From: Amyelois transitella
Lineage: Eukaryota; Arthropoda; Insecta; Lepidoptera; Pyralidae
Direction: 5' to 3'
Assembly (NCBI RefSeq): GCF_032362555.1
Contig: NC_083506.1
Location: 5,627,501-5,691,500, forward strand
DNA: 64,000 nucleotides
Made by a program: the position numbers and the translations under genes. Positions 37,701 through 47,990 of the stretch are shown one piece after another. The notes under the pieces are model-generated. The model was given only the letters and a program-made list of their open reading frames with translations, was not told where the DNA came from and did not search any database. How positions within the stretch are numbered: position 1 is the stretch's first letter; every line of letters starts with the position of its first letter.

Positions 37701-37868
37701 AAGAAAGAAGTGATACGTGAAGTGATAAACGAGTCGTTAAGGTTTAAAAGGAAAGTGTTGGCCAAGTTGCTGGAGGATTTCTTGGCGGGTCTCGAGAAGA
37801 ACGGAAACAGTGCCTCGGTGAAGAGAATCACTAATTCATTGTACAGCAATACTAATAATCACAGCTAG
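25718..37868 (+). CDS. INTS6: Integrator complex subunit 6, 17 exons
   Basis: INTS6 belongs to the nuclear Integrator complex, which cleaves nascent snRNAs and attenuates RNA polymerase II. Exons: 25718-25834, 25926-26003, 27070-27309, 28263-28443, 29688-29902, 30473-30655, 31925-32077, 32448-32678, 32885-33079, 33517-33726, 34358-34558, 34996-35150, 35723-35885, 36187-36286, 36558-36703, 37197-37326, 37648-37868. All junctions are GT-AG and phases agree, giving 2,919 nt, about 972 aa (human about 887). Residues 1-200 form a VWA domain with a MIDAS motif DTSAS (9-13), Thr88/89 and Asp132 in VVITDGG. Family blocks follow: PGSELTREPFRWDQRLF, SLVQKVQSGVVINFEK, DKYELEPSPLTQFIL, HPFGYLKAST, YNYPVLLPLLDELFKVH, VAQMGNYQEYLKR. 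Exons 12-14 encode a Gly/Pro/Ser-rich linker. Exons 16-17 (residues about 870-950) encode the helical C-terminal domain, which in human binds INTS3. The start matches the family N-terminus and has A at -3. Confidence 0.96.
26150..26325. promoter_or_regulatory. CpG-rich island in INTS6 intron 2
   Basis: About 175 bases of clearly raised GC and CpG content stand in AT-rich intron. They include TCTCATTGGCCACGCC (CCAAT-type box) and AAATGGCGATTCGG. An alternative promoter or enhancer is plausible. Coding frames across it have no family resemblance. Confidence 0.35.
26483..26610 (+). mobile_element. tRNA-like SINE (family 2), 5' part, INTS6 intron 2
   Basis: GGGTTTGATCC (near 26537) is a degenerate B box, followed by CCTGATTGATCAGGATCTTG and GATGTTTATGTATAGATATT. 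These blocks correspond, inverted, to those at 57600-57660. Confidence 0.5.
26830..26900 (-). mobile_element. SINE (family 1) 3' fragment in INTS6 intron 2
   Basis: A short antisense tail (TATCCGTTGTGGGGTAGACA) with AGCCAACAG and AGGCCACA blocks, preceded by ATACATATA repeats. Confidence 0.6.
27574..27812 (-). mobile_element. SINE (family 1) in INTS6 intron 3
   Basis: Antisense copy with the TCCCATGGATGTCGTAAAAG, CAGTCTTTTCAAGACTGTTG and CTACCCC blocks. It is diverged from the other copies and lies between exons 3 and 4. Confidence 0.8.
28058..28180 (-). mobile_element. SINE (family 1) fragment in INTS6 intron 3
   Basis: Degenerate antisense 3' half: a CACGTCTTTATTACTTACGG tail followed by an AGTCTTGCAAAGGACT-like block. 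It ends about 80 bases before the exon 4 acceptor. Confidence 0.6.
30734..31019. mobile_element. MITE with 16-bp TIRs and TTA duplication (PIF/Harbinger-like), INTS6 intron 6
   Basis: Perfect inverted repeats TGCCCGTTTTCACCAA (30734-30749) and TTGGTGAAAACGGGCA (31004-31019) are flanked by TTA at 30731-30733 and 31020-31022. The 286-bp element has no coding frame. AGGTGACACTTAAG occurs twice inside. TWA duplications are characteristic of the PIF/Harbinger superfamily. Confidence 0.85.
34089..34146 (+). mobile_element. LINE 3' tail fragment in INTS6 intron 10
   Basis: GTCTCTGCCTACCCCTCCAG followed by AAGACGTG and (TATG)n matches the last 50 bases of the LINE at 7611-7660. It is joined directly to an inverted SINE. 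Confidence 0.75.
34147..34330 (-). mobile_element. SINE (family 1) lacking its 3' tail, INTS6 intron 10
   Basis: Antisense copy from the AGTCTTTTCAAGACTGTTG block to the GTGTGGCTCCCGGCAC head. The usual CTACCCCGCAAGGG tail is missing, and the LINE tail stands in its place. It ends about 28 bases before the exon 11 acceptor. Confidence 0.75.
36867..37099 (-). mobile_element. SINE (family 1), diverged, INTS6 intron 15
   Basis: Antisense copy with an ATAATCACGTCTATATACCT tail, a GAGACAGAGCC block and a GCTAGCCCATCGCCTAGATG block. Much of the middle is altered. Confidence 0.65.
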
Positions 37869-37947
37869 TGACACGCTCGCCTCTCGGACAATCGAGTGAT
37901 AATTGTGGTGCAGAAAGAAAGAAACAATTCGGGTGTGTGGAGAATCA

Positions 37948-37953
37948 AATAAA
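37948..37953 (+). other. Polyadenylation signal AATAAA, INTS6 proximal
   Basis: A canonical AATAAA lies 80 bases after the INTS6 stop codon, followed by GT-rich sequence. This would give a short 3' UTR. Confidence 0.6.
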
Positions 37954-38077
37954 GTGGGGTCTCATATTGAAGCATCCACTCGTTTGAAACTCTGAAGGTT
38001 GCGACTGAAATGTTTTTGTCACCTATTTTCTGAAGTTGAATGTGTAAACCCAAGTGTCTTTGTATTTGTAATAATTA

Positions 38078-38083
38078 AATAAA
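38078..38083 (+). other. Polyadenylation signal AATAAA, INTS6 distal
   Basis: A second AATAAA lies 210 bases after the stop codon. Either signal could be used. Confidence 0.5.
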
Positions 38084-40205
38084 TTGCAACTATCGCATAT
38101 CTTGGATTTTATGATCTCACAATAATTACCACAATTCAATTTAAGAGGATCCCTTTGATGCAGTATTTTTTGTGAACTCTGTTGCTACTATTATTTTTCA
38201 TTTTAATTTCTAATAAGCGAAGTCCATAAGCTTCGCATAAAAGTTGTCTAGAGGTTTTTGTCCTGGAGACCTCGAGTTTTATTGATTTCTATTGAACGTC
38301 TGCAATCTAGCGATGTTCAATGGGACTAATGACTTTTCCGAAGCGCGAAGGTGTCGCATCAAATCGAAATATTATAATAGAATAGAAATGACAAGTTCTG
38401 GTTTACACAACGCGTCGTCGCGACTGATGATAATCATCACCTCGGTCATCATAACGCAATAGATTTTTTATTCACATTGTCCAACTGTGAACACATGGTA
38501 CAAATAGTATTGGTCAATTCTGAGTTTAATTTGACGATTGAAGACATATTTGTCGGTTCACAGTTTTACAATTGCGCTGAAAACTACCTATTTACCTATC
38601 TAATACTATGCGGCATTTCATTGTATTATATATTTCCGATTTCTATGCGTTATAAGAGTTCATACTAAGTTGTAGGTACATATACTTATGGGTAAATTTT
38701 CACACAGCTTGGTTTCGCTTTCATTTCCAAAGGCTACATTGTTTACACCTTAGATAAGTATAATGCTTTACGTTCACTAAATACAATGTACCATTTGTAA
38801 ATGAAAGTAAAAATATTTTTTATGAAAATTTTGATTTCTGAACGCCTGCAGGACTGTGTAATGTTTTTCACAAAGAATGTCTTAAAGTAAGCATGTGAAA
38901 CATAAAATCTGGCGCGCCGTTTGCATGGGCCATAAAATACAACTGTATATTTTTTACATATTGATACTTAAGTGCAATAGATTATTTTTTGTCATTTGCA
39001 ACGGTAAATGATTAATCATCCTAGTGAAATTGAGACCTTGTGAAGGCATTTAAATGAAGTTATCTAACGCTAAAATAACTATCTGTTTTAGGTATCGACT
39101 GTTTTTGTTTATGTGTCAAGGATCAAAACAATCTGTCATTTTAACAATAAATTTAAAAGCAATATTTGAGTGTGTACGATCCTTGCAAAATATCAGCTTT
39201 TGCAAGGTTGTAAATAACCTTGTACATATTAGTTATAAAGTGGTCTCAATAAATAGAATATATTTACCTCAACTAAACATTTGATAGTCTTGTTATTTTT
39301 TTAAAATACTATTGTTAAACTGGTAGGTACTTAGTAAAAAGCTCGATTAAAATTAAAAGCCGAATTTTTATGACAATCAAGAAATGACATCAAGTTGTCC
39401 ACCAGGATACCCCAACCTGACTCTCAGGGGATTCCCCAGAACTCATTTGTTCACCAGAATTTCGTCATTGACTAAATTGGAGATCGGTTAATTATATACG
39501 GCCCGCTATCTACATTTAATTATGCAAAAGAATACACTCCTAATATGTGTTTAAAAAACATTTTTTTTTATTGATATGATTTATGTACTGGGAAAATACT
39601 AATCATTTTAGTTGTGCTTTGCTTTGTTAACATGAAGTTCCAGTTAAGGTAAATATATTCTAAATATTCCGATCACTGGTTTACCAATGAAAATGGATGT
39701 GTAGAGTGCTTTTTAGCAAAAACCGCCTGTTAGTATGGCCGATGCGTTCAGAACGTAAGATCGTATGAATATGACACGTTATAAAGTTAATGTTGATATT
39801 TATTGTTGGAAGTCATTACGAATGTTGATGTTTGTTACTTTTAATAAGACATTTTCAGAGTCTGCGTCCTGAACGTTGTTAGTTTTGGCCAGATTAATAG
39901 GCGCCAGGTCAATTGTAAAGTGTATTATATCTTTTTGTAAGTAAATTATAGTCCTTATTGGATTTTTACCATTGTGTTTTTATTGAATATCCTAACTAAA
40001 TACTGTGTTTATTTTTAACTTTTAAACCCACGAGTATAAATTAAGTAAATGCAGAGCTAGCATATCTATTTGGTGCACACTCGACTCGAGTGACACCGGA
40101 TTCAAGAATGGATTAAAATAGTTAAAAAATAATAATAACCTGGGCATAAATACTGGGTACTTTTCATCCGGGAAAAACAGCTGTTACTGTGGGATATGTG
40201 TTATA

Positions 40206-40244
40206 CGACTATGTGCGACTACGAGCGGCGCCACAGGCAAAAGC
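40206..40244 (+). mobile_element. Helitron-like 3' end remnant
   Basis: CGAGCGGCGCCACAGGCAAA followed by AGCTAGT, another terminus of the same type 310 bases before the complete copy. Confidence 0.4.
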
Positions 40245-40554
40245 TAGTATCTAATATTGCGTTGAACAGATATGACAATTTGGCCACGAATTGCAACATT
40301 CAGTTCAAAATTTAACTAAGTTCGTCAAACAATAACGGTATTTGGAGTGTTCGGTGCAGGCCGCTCTGGGGAGTCGGAAGACGGTGGAATGGCCTGCAAC
40401 AACATAGATAATGTAAAACGCGAAATTGGATGCGCAAAGTCAGATGCGGCTCTAGCTATGTGGAACCCATGTGCAGATAATACCCCAGGCGCCCTCAAAA
40501 GGCGCGTGGTCGATATCAAATAGATATTGGTAATTCTAGTAAATATTTTTTTTA

Positions 40555-40815
40555 TCTATACTAATATTATAAAGCTGAAGTGTTTGTATGTGCTAATCTC
40601 AAGAAGTACTGGTTCGAATTGAAAAATACTTTTTGCGTTGAATAGACCATTTATTGAGGAAGGCTTTAGGCTATATAACATCACATTACAACTATAAGGA
40701 GCAAAGAAATAATGGAAAATGTAAAAAAAAAAACCGGGAAAATTATTCATCCTTGAGAGCTACAATGATGCCCAAAATAACTATTTCACGCGGACGCAGT
40801 CGTGGGCACAGCTAG
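40555..40815 (+). mobile_element. Non-autonomous Helitron-like element
   Basis: The element starts TCTATACTAATATTATAAAG after an A and ends GGGCACAGCTAG before a T, fitting Helitron TC...CTAG ends and A/T insertion. A short hairpin-forming segment (CACGCGGACGCAGTCGTGGG) lies just inside the 3' end. The interior carries no reading frame. The sequence is of a type widely dispersed in Lepidoptera. Confidence 0.65.
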
Positions 40816-41124
40816 TTATTCAATAAATTTTTGAACCAATTTAAAATTTTAGTTTAACATTGTTGAACCCATATTAACTCACTGCTAATGAAAGTGAAAA
40901 AAGCACACATGCGAAATACATTTGGAATAGGTAGGTTGTTTTACTTAACAAAATAATCAGTCCGTGTTATGACACCCGTTAGCCCATGTGCAGGGCCCAT
41001 CCCGTGCCGGAGTTAAAACCGCCTTTGCGCAGAGTTCATTCTCGCGCTAGATTGTATTAGCAATGCCGACACTCTATTCGCTTATTGAAGAAATTAGAGT
41101 ATCCGTTGACTTAATAGTGAAGGT

Positions 41125-41312
41125 ACTTATTAGGTTTTTAAACTTGGAATTGTTCTTTTAGGTGACGGGCTAGGCTAACCCGTAACTAATTGAATCTCAA
41201 TTCTATCATTAAGCTAAACAGCCGAACGTGACCTATCAGTCGTCAAGATTGTGGGCTCTGTATAACCCGCACAGGATATAGGCTTGACTATAATATGTAT
41301 GTATATACATAC
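41125..41312 (+). mobile_element. SINE (family 1), 5'-truncated and diverged
   Basis: It contains TTCTTTTAGGTGACGGGCTA, TCTCAATTCTATCATTAAGC and a degenerate AACCCGCACAGGATATAGGC tail ending in TATGTATATA. Confidence 0.7.
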
Positions 41313-42540
41313 TTATTAAGTATTACTCGTATTTGATGAAGTAGGTAAATTTGTAGACTCACATTAGAGAGTAAAATTTCGTTCGAGTCGAGTAATTATT
41401 CGACAGAAAGGATAATTCAAAGGAAATATCGTTAGTAGCTTAGTAGCTGTTGGTTGTCAATAATTCCCGTCTATATCACTAGCCCCATTGAGTTGTCTCA
41501 TGGTAGATACAAGTGGGACGATTTTCAGTAATATCGACAAAATATCTTGTTCTCAAAATTATAAGCTATTAGATTATAACGCAAACGAATCGTGGTTTTA
41601 CTAGGCAGTGTTTTAAATTCCCTGATAATTCCCAATTTCCCATGACCGTTGTCCCTTTTGGTCACCGTTATTTACAGCGAGCTCCGGAGATTTATTTACA
41701 TTTTGTATCCATTCCGCTATCTAAATTGAAACTCTTTTATCGTTATTTGTTCAGCTAATGCGATTTTTACTGCGCTCGATAATGTCCTAAGATTTAGGTC
41801 GATCTTAGATATGAGCCACACATATTATATCTAGTTAGTCTCGGTTCTATCAAAAATTCGGTGAAAAGGCGAGTTTTTTTACGATTAAATATAACGAAAT
41901 AAATGTTATTCGCAAACAAAAGACTCGAAAATCACTTTTTGAAAATTATTTATTTACACATTACACTTTTTTATAATAAACTTCCCTGTGAGTATGTCTA
42001 GAAGAATACATTTAGCCTCTAACCTTCTAAAGATACATAAATCCTGTAATATCTGTCCAAAAATTTATTAAAAAAAATAATACAACTAACTAACATATCT
42101 ACACATAAAATCTATTCTTAATTCATCTATAGGTAAATTACTCATCAACACCTCTATAGCAAATGAGATTTGTACCTATTTATAATCTCTATATTTCTGT
42201 TACTTCATTGAGCAATAAAAAGGACACATTTTTCGTTACAATCCCTAAAACCCACCACAAAAATATACCTGCGGGATAATTTTCGAGAACACCGGATATC
42301 ATTTGTTTTATCTTTTATTCGACGCTGGAATAGGCATCGTGTTTTATTAACAGCTTCCACAGAGGCCGGGAAATACAATAAAATCTCATCAGGTCAAGTG
42401 GGATTCTGTATACGGTTCACGCTACAAACAAACGTAATAGAAAATCATTTTCTAACATAAGAGTTTGAGTTGGATAGACAAATTGATTTAATGTGCGTCA
42501 TTGTTGAAAAATAGAGACACGAATAGTATAGAACTATAAA

Positions 42541-42600
42541 AAAGGATCACCCCATCTCTTTCCCCGTGGATTTTGTAAAAGGCGAATAAGGAATAGGTAG
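42541..42600 (+). mobile_element. SINE (family 1) 5' fragment
   Basis: A short piece with ACCCCATCTCTTTCCCCGTG and GTAAAAGGCGAATAAGGA. Confidence 0.55.
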
Positions 42601-42765
42601 GGCTCACGTATTCATATCGTGCAGCTTATACCATGATGCATTTGCGTATCAATTTTATATAAATATAATAAGTAACTTGTTAATTACTTTATGTAAAAAA
42701 AGTCAATCAAGTCATAAAATATTTTTTTCTTTTAACATGATTGTAATTTTTTGATCCATCTATTT

Positions 42766-42843
42766 GCCGTGTGATTCCAGACTGGCAGTTCACGGCTCTG
42801 TCAATCCCGCAAGGGATATAGACGTGATTATATGAATGAATGA
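42766..42843 (+). mobile_element. SINE (family 1), internally deleted
   Basis: The head GCCGTGTGATTCCAG is followed almost directly by the tail CCCGCAAGGGATATAGACGT and GATTATATG. The middle 170 bases are missing. Confidence 0.65.
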
Positions 42844-43302
42844 AGAAGAATATGTTTTCAGGGTCACAGAACTAAGATTGATTCGAAATAAGGTATAATG
42901 TTATTATCAGTAAGAAGTTAAATATAGATACGTGAAATCGAAGATGACATGCCGTGAGCGTAGCTATCAAATTTATGGGCCACAGCCCGAAAATCCTACC
43001 GCTATTTTATACATACGTATTTTTATAAAGGATTTTTAAATCCTGAAAGGCAATAATTATAAATAGTTGAAAATACCGCCTTTCTGACTCTGAATTAATT
43101 GTATTTTAATCTGTGCTAATCTTATTTAACAGACGTAAATTTGTTCAAAATTATTAAAGTATGTCATAATATTTATTATCATTTTAACTCGTTTAAAATG
43201 TTGGCATCGTAACTGTATCCATATAGATATAATCAATATGAGAACTTGCACTGAGACTGTAAAAGCTATAGGAACTTTTTAATTACATACATATATACAA
43301 TT

Positions 43303-43418
43303 CCATCTCTTTCTCTGAGTGGTAAGCAGAGACTGTCTTCACGTGGCACGATCCCCTTATACTTCTTTCGCTTCATCCACATTCATAATTCTCTCCATAC
43401 AAGCTGTATCTTACCTTT
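43303..43418 (-). mobile_element. LINE 3' fragment (RTE-like), diverged
   Basis: On the minus strand the bases match LINE positions near 7535-7640: the blocks corresponding to ATGAAGAGAGTTATGAATGT and GCGAAAGAAGT are clear, with small indels. It is a second, older LINE subfamily member. Confidence 0.7.
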
Positions 43419-44269
43419 CAATTAATTTTAGGTACAAATTTAAAGTGACTACTTTTATCTTAATTTGGTTTTAAAGAAGGCAAGATGGAAATCATGAGCA
43501 TCGTGTGCTTGTCGCATATACATGATAGATTGTCACACTGCGAGTCGCAGCATCAGCTCTGTTTAAATCCGTTGGGGTCGTGGACGATGTTTGCCCCAGT
43601 ATATTAACACGCCCAAAATTTATGTTTCATGGGAGTCGCCTATGAAAATTTTACGGCGTTTGTTAACTGCTGCACTGAAAAATTGCCTGTAAAGATTTTT
43701 CGGTTGTTTCGTACCGTAATTTCGTTTAAAGTATTTACCTTAATGCCAGCACAATAAGTAAATACATCTGCCACTTAACCGATACTATTAATAACGTCAA
43801 ATATACCGATGTCGTCAAAATATCTTTTTCATAAATATAATTTTGTTACAAAAATAAGGGTTTGAGAAAAACTAAATACATCTCAACCGAGTTATGTATT
43901 ATCCCAAATTCAATGTTAGATTCCTAAAATACCTTAATATTAATTAGTTTATGTGCCTTATGACGTGGGATGTATTCCAAAGGATGAGTTGCGTCGAGAG
44001 TCTGAGTTAAAAGAAGTTTGGTAATATAATAGAGATTGTTAAATAAGCCTAAGCCAGTAATAAATACTTATAAAGGATACTTTTTAATAAGCGCAAAATC
44101 GGTAATTACTTAATTATGACAAAATTATGGTGTTCCTAAATCTACGATATATTATTGACTTGGTCAATTATAAGTGGTTGCATAAATTCCCAAAAATATT
44201 ACAATTTTATTCAAATGCTGTTGCAAGGGTGCAAGGGTTATGAACGGATGTGAACTTGATAAAGCGTGG

Positions 44270-44405
44270 TCAGGAACCTACTGGTCGCCCAAACAGTAAA
44301 AATCAGTAGCGCCGAGGAGCCAGAGTGCATCGGAGGGGTTTTAGTGGGTAGGCTGGCACACTACGAGTAGATGCCACACGCATTTTTCCTGGAGGGGTAG
44401 GCACT
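44270..44405. mobile_element. Possible non-LTR retrotransposon 3' UTR remnant
   Basis: GCCGAGGAGCCAGAG and GGAGGGGTTTTAGTGGGTAG resemble 3' untranslated ends of jockey/R1-type elements that I recall from moths. A piece of LINE tail in antisense (TTCCTGGAGGGGTAGGCA) follows at about 44385. No coding part is present. Confidence 0.35.
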
Positions 44406-45149
44406 AAATGTTTCTACTACCTATTAGTAATAAAATGACTATGGATAAACAAATATAGTTTGTTATATTCAAAACTTCATAAGTAATTGAGAAATAAATT
44501 GAGTTGAGATATATTATTTAAATATTTTAAGATCTGGATTGGAAACAGTAATAAGATTTCTCTTGTCATTATAAAGATTTAATAAGGTAAAGCTATTAAT
44601 TTCAAAGGAATTGACTCCGCTGCCACCCTTTTTCAACTAAGGCTTCTTAAATACGTCTAGCGGTCGGCAAAGGTTGCTCAAGAAAATATATTGCGAATAA
44701 TTAAAGATCAAATACTTGGGTCACAATGGGGTTTTCAGGATGCCTATTTATCTGAAGATCTATTTGCTTGCGGCTCCCTACATAATAATAATAATTACCT
44801 ATTTGAATTGCCTCATAAAGAGAATACTTAAAACGAATATCCGAAACAGGTCCTAGTTTTTCGATCTAAAGTCTAGTCACTTGCTAATTCTGATAGATAA
44901 ATCAGAAGCAGGCTAGTAACTGAAAGGTCATGAAAAAATATGCCATAATTATATTATCTTATTTTTTAATGTCATGGTATTTGGTCAAACGTAGTTAGCG
45001 GAACACAGATTAATTTCGGCATTATTCTAAACCACTCCTATTTGTATTTTCTGCCAAAATCTTGACGTGGCCTCTGCGAAACAAATAAGGCTAGGTATGT
45101 TTTATATATACGCTTTATAAAAAAATGTGGTTCTTACGTGAAGAAAAAA

Positions 45150-45415
45150 CATAGTGTGTACCAGCTGCTAGAATAGCAGCTTTTCCCCATGCATATTGTA
45201 AAAGTCAACCAAAGGAAAGGCTAATAAACTTGAGATTCTTCTTTTAGGCGATGGACTAGCAATCTGTCAGTATTTGAATCTTAATTCTATCAAGTAATAA
45301 TCTTAGGTAAGCTATACTGAAGAAAGCTATCGGTAGGTAATTTTTGTGTCTTTTGCGAGATCATTTGCTCTGTTTACCCCGTAAGAGATAAAAACGTAAT
45401 TTTTTTATGTGAATA
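45150..45415 (+). mobile_element. SINE (family 1, variant head)
   Basis: The body has TTCTTTTAGGCGATGGACTA and TTTACCCCGTAAGAGATAAA, but the head is ACATAGTGTGTACCAGCTGC rather than GTGCCGTGTGG. The same head occurs at 47045-47160 and 63010-63150, which defines a subfamily. Confidence 0.65.
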
Positions 45416-46597
45416 AGTAGCTACTTCTAAACTAAACGAAACTATTTCGCGTTTGTAATATTTATACGATAATAGGATTTGCGTAGCGAAACAGATCCTT
45501 CATAACGTTGAAGTAACCAAAAATTATTCAGAGCTCGGCAGAGCTTAGTGAAATATGACCGCCATTATGAACTGCAATTAAAAGCTACATGAAAATTTAT
45601 AATGAAAGCCTAAAAAAGGTGTTGCATTTGTGTACATACTTCTGATTACATCTGATTTTAAAATAATTTAGTTTACTAAACGCAAACGTATAAATTCTTT
45701 GGATCCTTAATTTAATTCGGAATTTATTTCTACAGCATTATGTATCACTTTTGGATTTTTTTATTTCAAAGTATTTTCTTAAACCTTCTAAGCTAGGTTA
45801 TTACGTTATGATAAGTATTTTTTACGTGCCAATTTATTCCGCCGTGAACTTTGAACCGCTTTACCGTTTCAGTTTAACTCATTTTTTCTTCTTAATGACA
45901 TGCGAAATTCGGCTTGAAATTAAAAAGAAATTGCAATGAGTGTCGCTTAGAAAAACGGCCTCTTTACTAATGATCTTTGGTCATAGAAAATTATTTTCTT
46001 GAGAGTTTAAATTCATTATTTTATATTGAATGATTCTTAAATGAAAAAAAAATATAGATACTATTATTTACAATGAGCTAAGAAATAAAAAATAAAAAGC
46101 CCTCTTTTATTGTCCTGTAGAGTGTACGCAACATAACCCATTTTGTACGCGACGCTACCGAAAATGAGTCGCGGACTTAGACAAGCGGCAAATTGCTTTG
46201 CCTTTTTTTGAGAACAGAGTTTTCGTCATATATTACTACTGGCTTCCTTCTCTGGCTTTGCGCGGTTATCAATCAAAATAATATCAAACTTTACACTAAA
46301 ATTATAAAAAGAAGAAAAAACATTGTGTTTTTAAAACATTATCTAGAATAAAACCGAGAACGCACGTGATGGAGAGTAGTCAGAACAGGTTTGTTTTCTT
46401 TCTAGAAATGTACACGTTACCAAGCACGAATACATTTTAGAAACACTTTTTTTCCACACCTACGATAATATGTATTTAACAAAAATGAAACCTGAAGGTC
46501 GAATTAGCATAACGGTTCTTAGAGAATGTAAAAAAGGAACTTAAGAACGGGATATTACATACACATTTTTTTTCAAGTTCCTCAGATTTTTTTTAAT

Positions 46598-46727
46598 AAG
46601 CAACCTTTCACTATTGTTATCTCAATTCTATCATTAAGCCTAGCTGAACTTGGCCTGTTAGTCTTTCAGGACTGCTGGCTCTGTCTACCCCGCAAGGGAT
46701 AAAGACGTGATTATATGAATGAATAAT
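46598..46727 (+). mobile_element. SINE (family 1), 3' half
   Basis: It holds CTCAATTCTATCATTAAGCC, GCTGGCTCTGTCTACCCCGC and a GAATGAATAATA tail. Confidence 0.75.
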
Positions 46728-47044
46728 AACTTTTTAAATTAGTGACAAACGCGTTTGACCGAATAGTAAAAATGACAAAAGTGGCTCTAAAAACAAATGT
46801 TATGAACTCACAATGGTCATTGGTTGACGAGTCCATTTTACATCGGCAAGAGAGATGACCCGATCTAGGTTTTTTATCGTTGACGTGCTCAAGACGTACG
46901 GTCCTGACTCACCCTCCAACTGCAGTATCCGCACCTTGGACAGGAAAATAAAGACAGAGCGCGGTGATATTACAAAAGACAGATCACGAATTTATTCCTT
47001 ATAGGTTAGAGTACACAAGATTCGAAGACAACGTTTTGCTGTAA

Positions 47045-47160
47045 AGCGTTTGACGATTGGATTGAGATTCAGAGTATGCATTGCTAGTCCATAGCCTAGG
47101 TTAATAAAGAATTTGCGGGAAGAGAAGCAGCTGGTACACACTATGTTTTCTTTTCTTTGC
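47045..47160 (-). mobile_element. SINE (variant head), 5' part
   Basis: Antisense blocks GATTGAGATTC and GCTAGTCCATAGCCTAGG lead into AGCAGCTGGTACACACTATG, the variant head also seen at 45150. Confidence 0.5.
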
Positions 47161-47619
47161 TAAGTACTAGACCAGCATCGACACTATTGAGAAATGTTAA
47201 TGGTCCCAATTAATACTTCAGGATGCATGTTAATCATGGTCAACATGAGATAGGTACCTAAACAAACGAAAATTGTATATTTTCGGTAAGTTTTGTCTTC
47301 ATGAACAAGTTTATTTTGATGCTGCTGATCTGTTCTTATTTTGGGTATTCCCCGTAAAGCGTCTTTACTTTATTCCTGGTCTGTTCCCACATAGACATTA
47401 TTCGCGGCGGATAAGTCAGACGTGAAACCGCTTGGGATTTACGACGCTATCGGTGTGTCCAGTTATGGATGGTTTGCATTTGAATTTCGAGCGTTTAAGT
47501 TCTTTAAAATACGTTATGATTTGATATGTTCAAACAGTTCAAAGTAAATCATGTTCTAATGTCTCTTTAAACATTACTACAATTACAATCTGCGGTGTAA
47601 CTTTACTGGTTTTTTATTT

Positions 47620-47990
47620 ATTGCTGGACAACAGAGAAAAAAGCGTCGGTTGTCGAATCGATGAAGAGGCATAGGTTCAAATCCCAACTCGGCCATGTAC
47701 CAATGATTATTTTCAAAGTTATGTGCATTAGTGTAAATTCTAACATATGCTCTTACGGTGATGGAAAAATATTGTATAGAAACCTGCATATTCAGGCAAC
47801 TGGATGTGTACCCATGATTGATCCAATACATGTAAGATTCCCCTACAAAGGTTATGGAGATCAGATGGGAGTCGCTTCGTGTAAAAAACTGACTCACCCG
47901 ATCCAGGATCCATAGTTAAAGGTATACTCCAGGCTCCACTCCAGAGAAGTGAAGATGCAACCGAGACTAAAACCAGGAGGAAAAAGAACA
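47620..47990 (+). mobile_element. tRNA-like SINE (family 3)
   Basis: GGTTCAAATCC at 47674-47684 is a perfect tRNA-type B box. The body that follows (CAACTCGGCCATGTACC, TCAGATGGGAGTCGCTTCGT, CTGACTCACCC, AACCGAGACTAAAACCAGG-like end) is a repeat I recall as common in moths. An open frame across it is incidental. A diverged relative lies at 24650-24792. Confidence 0.65.
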
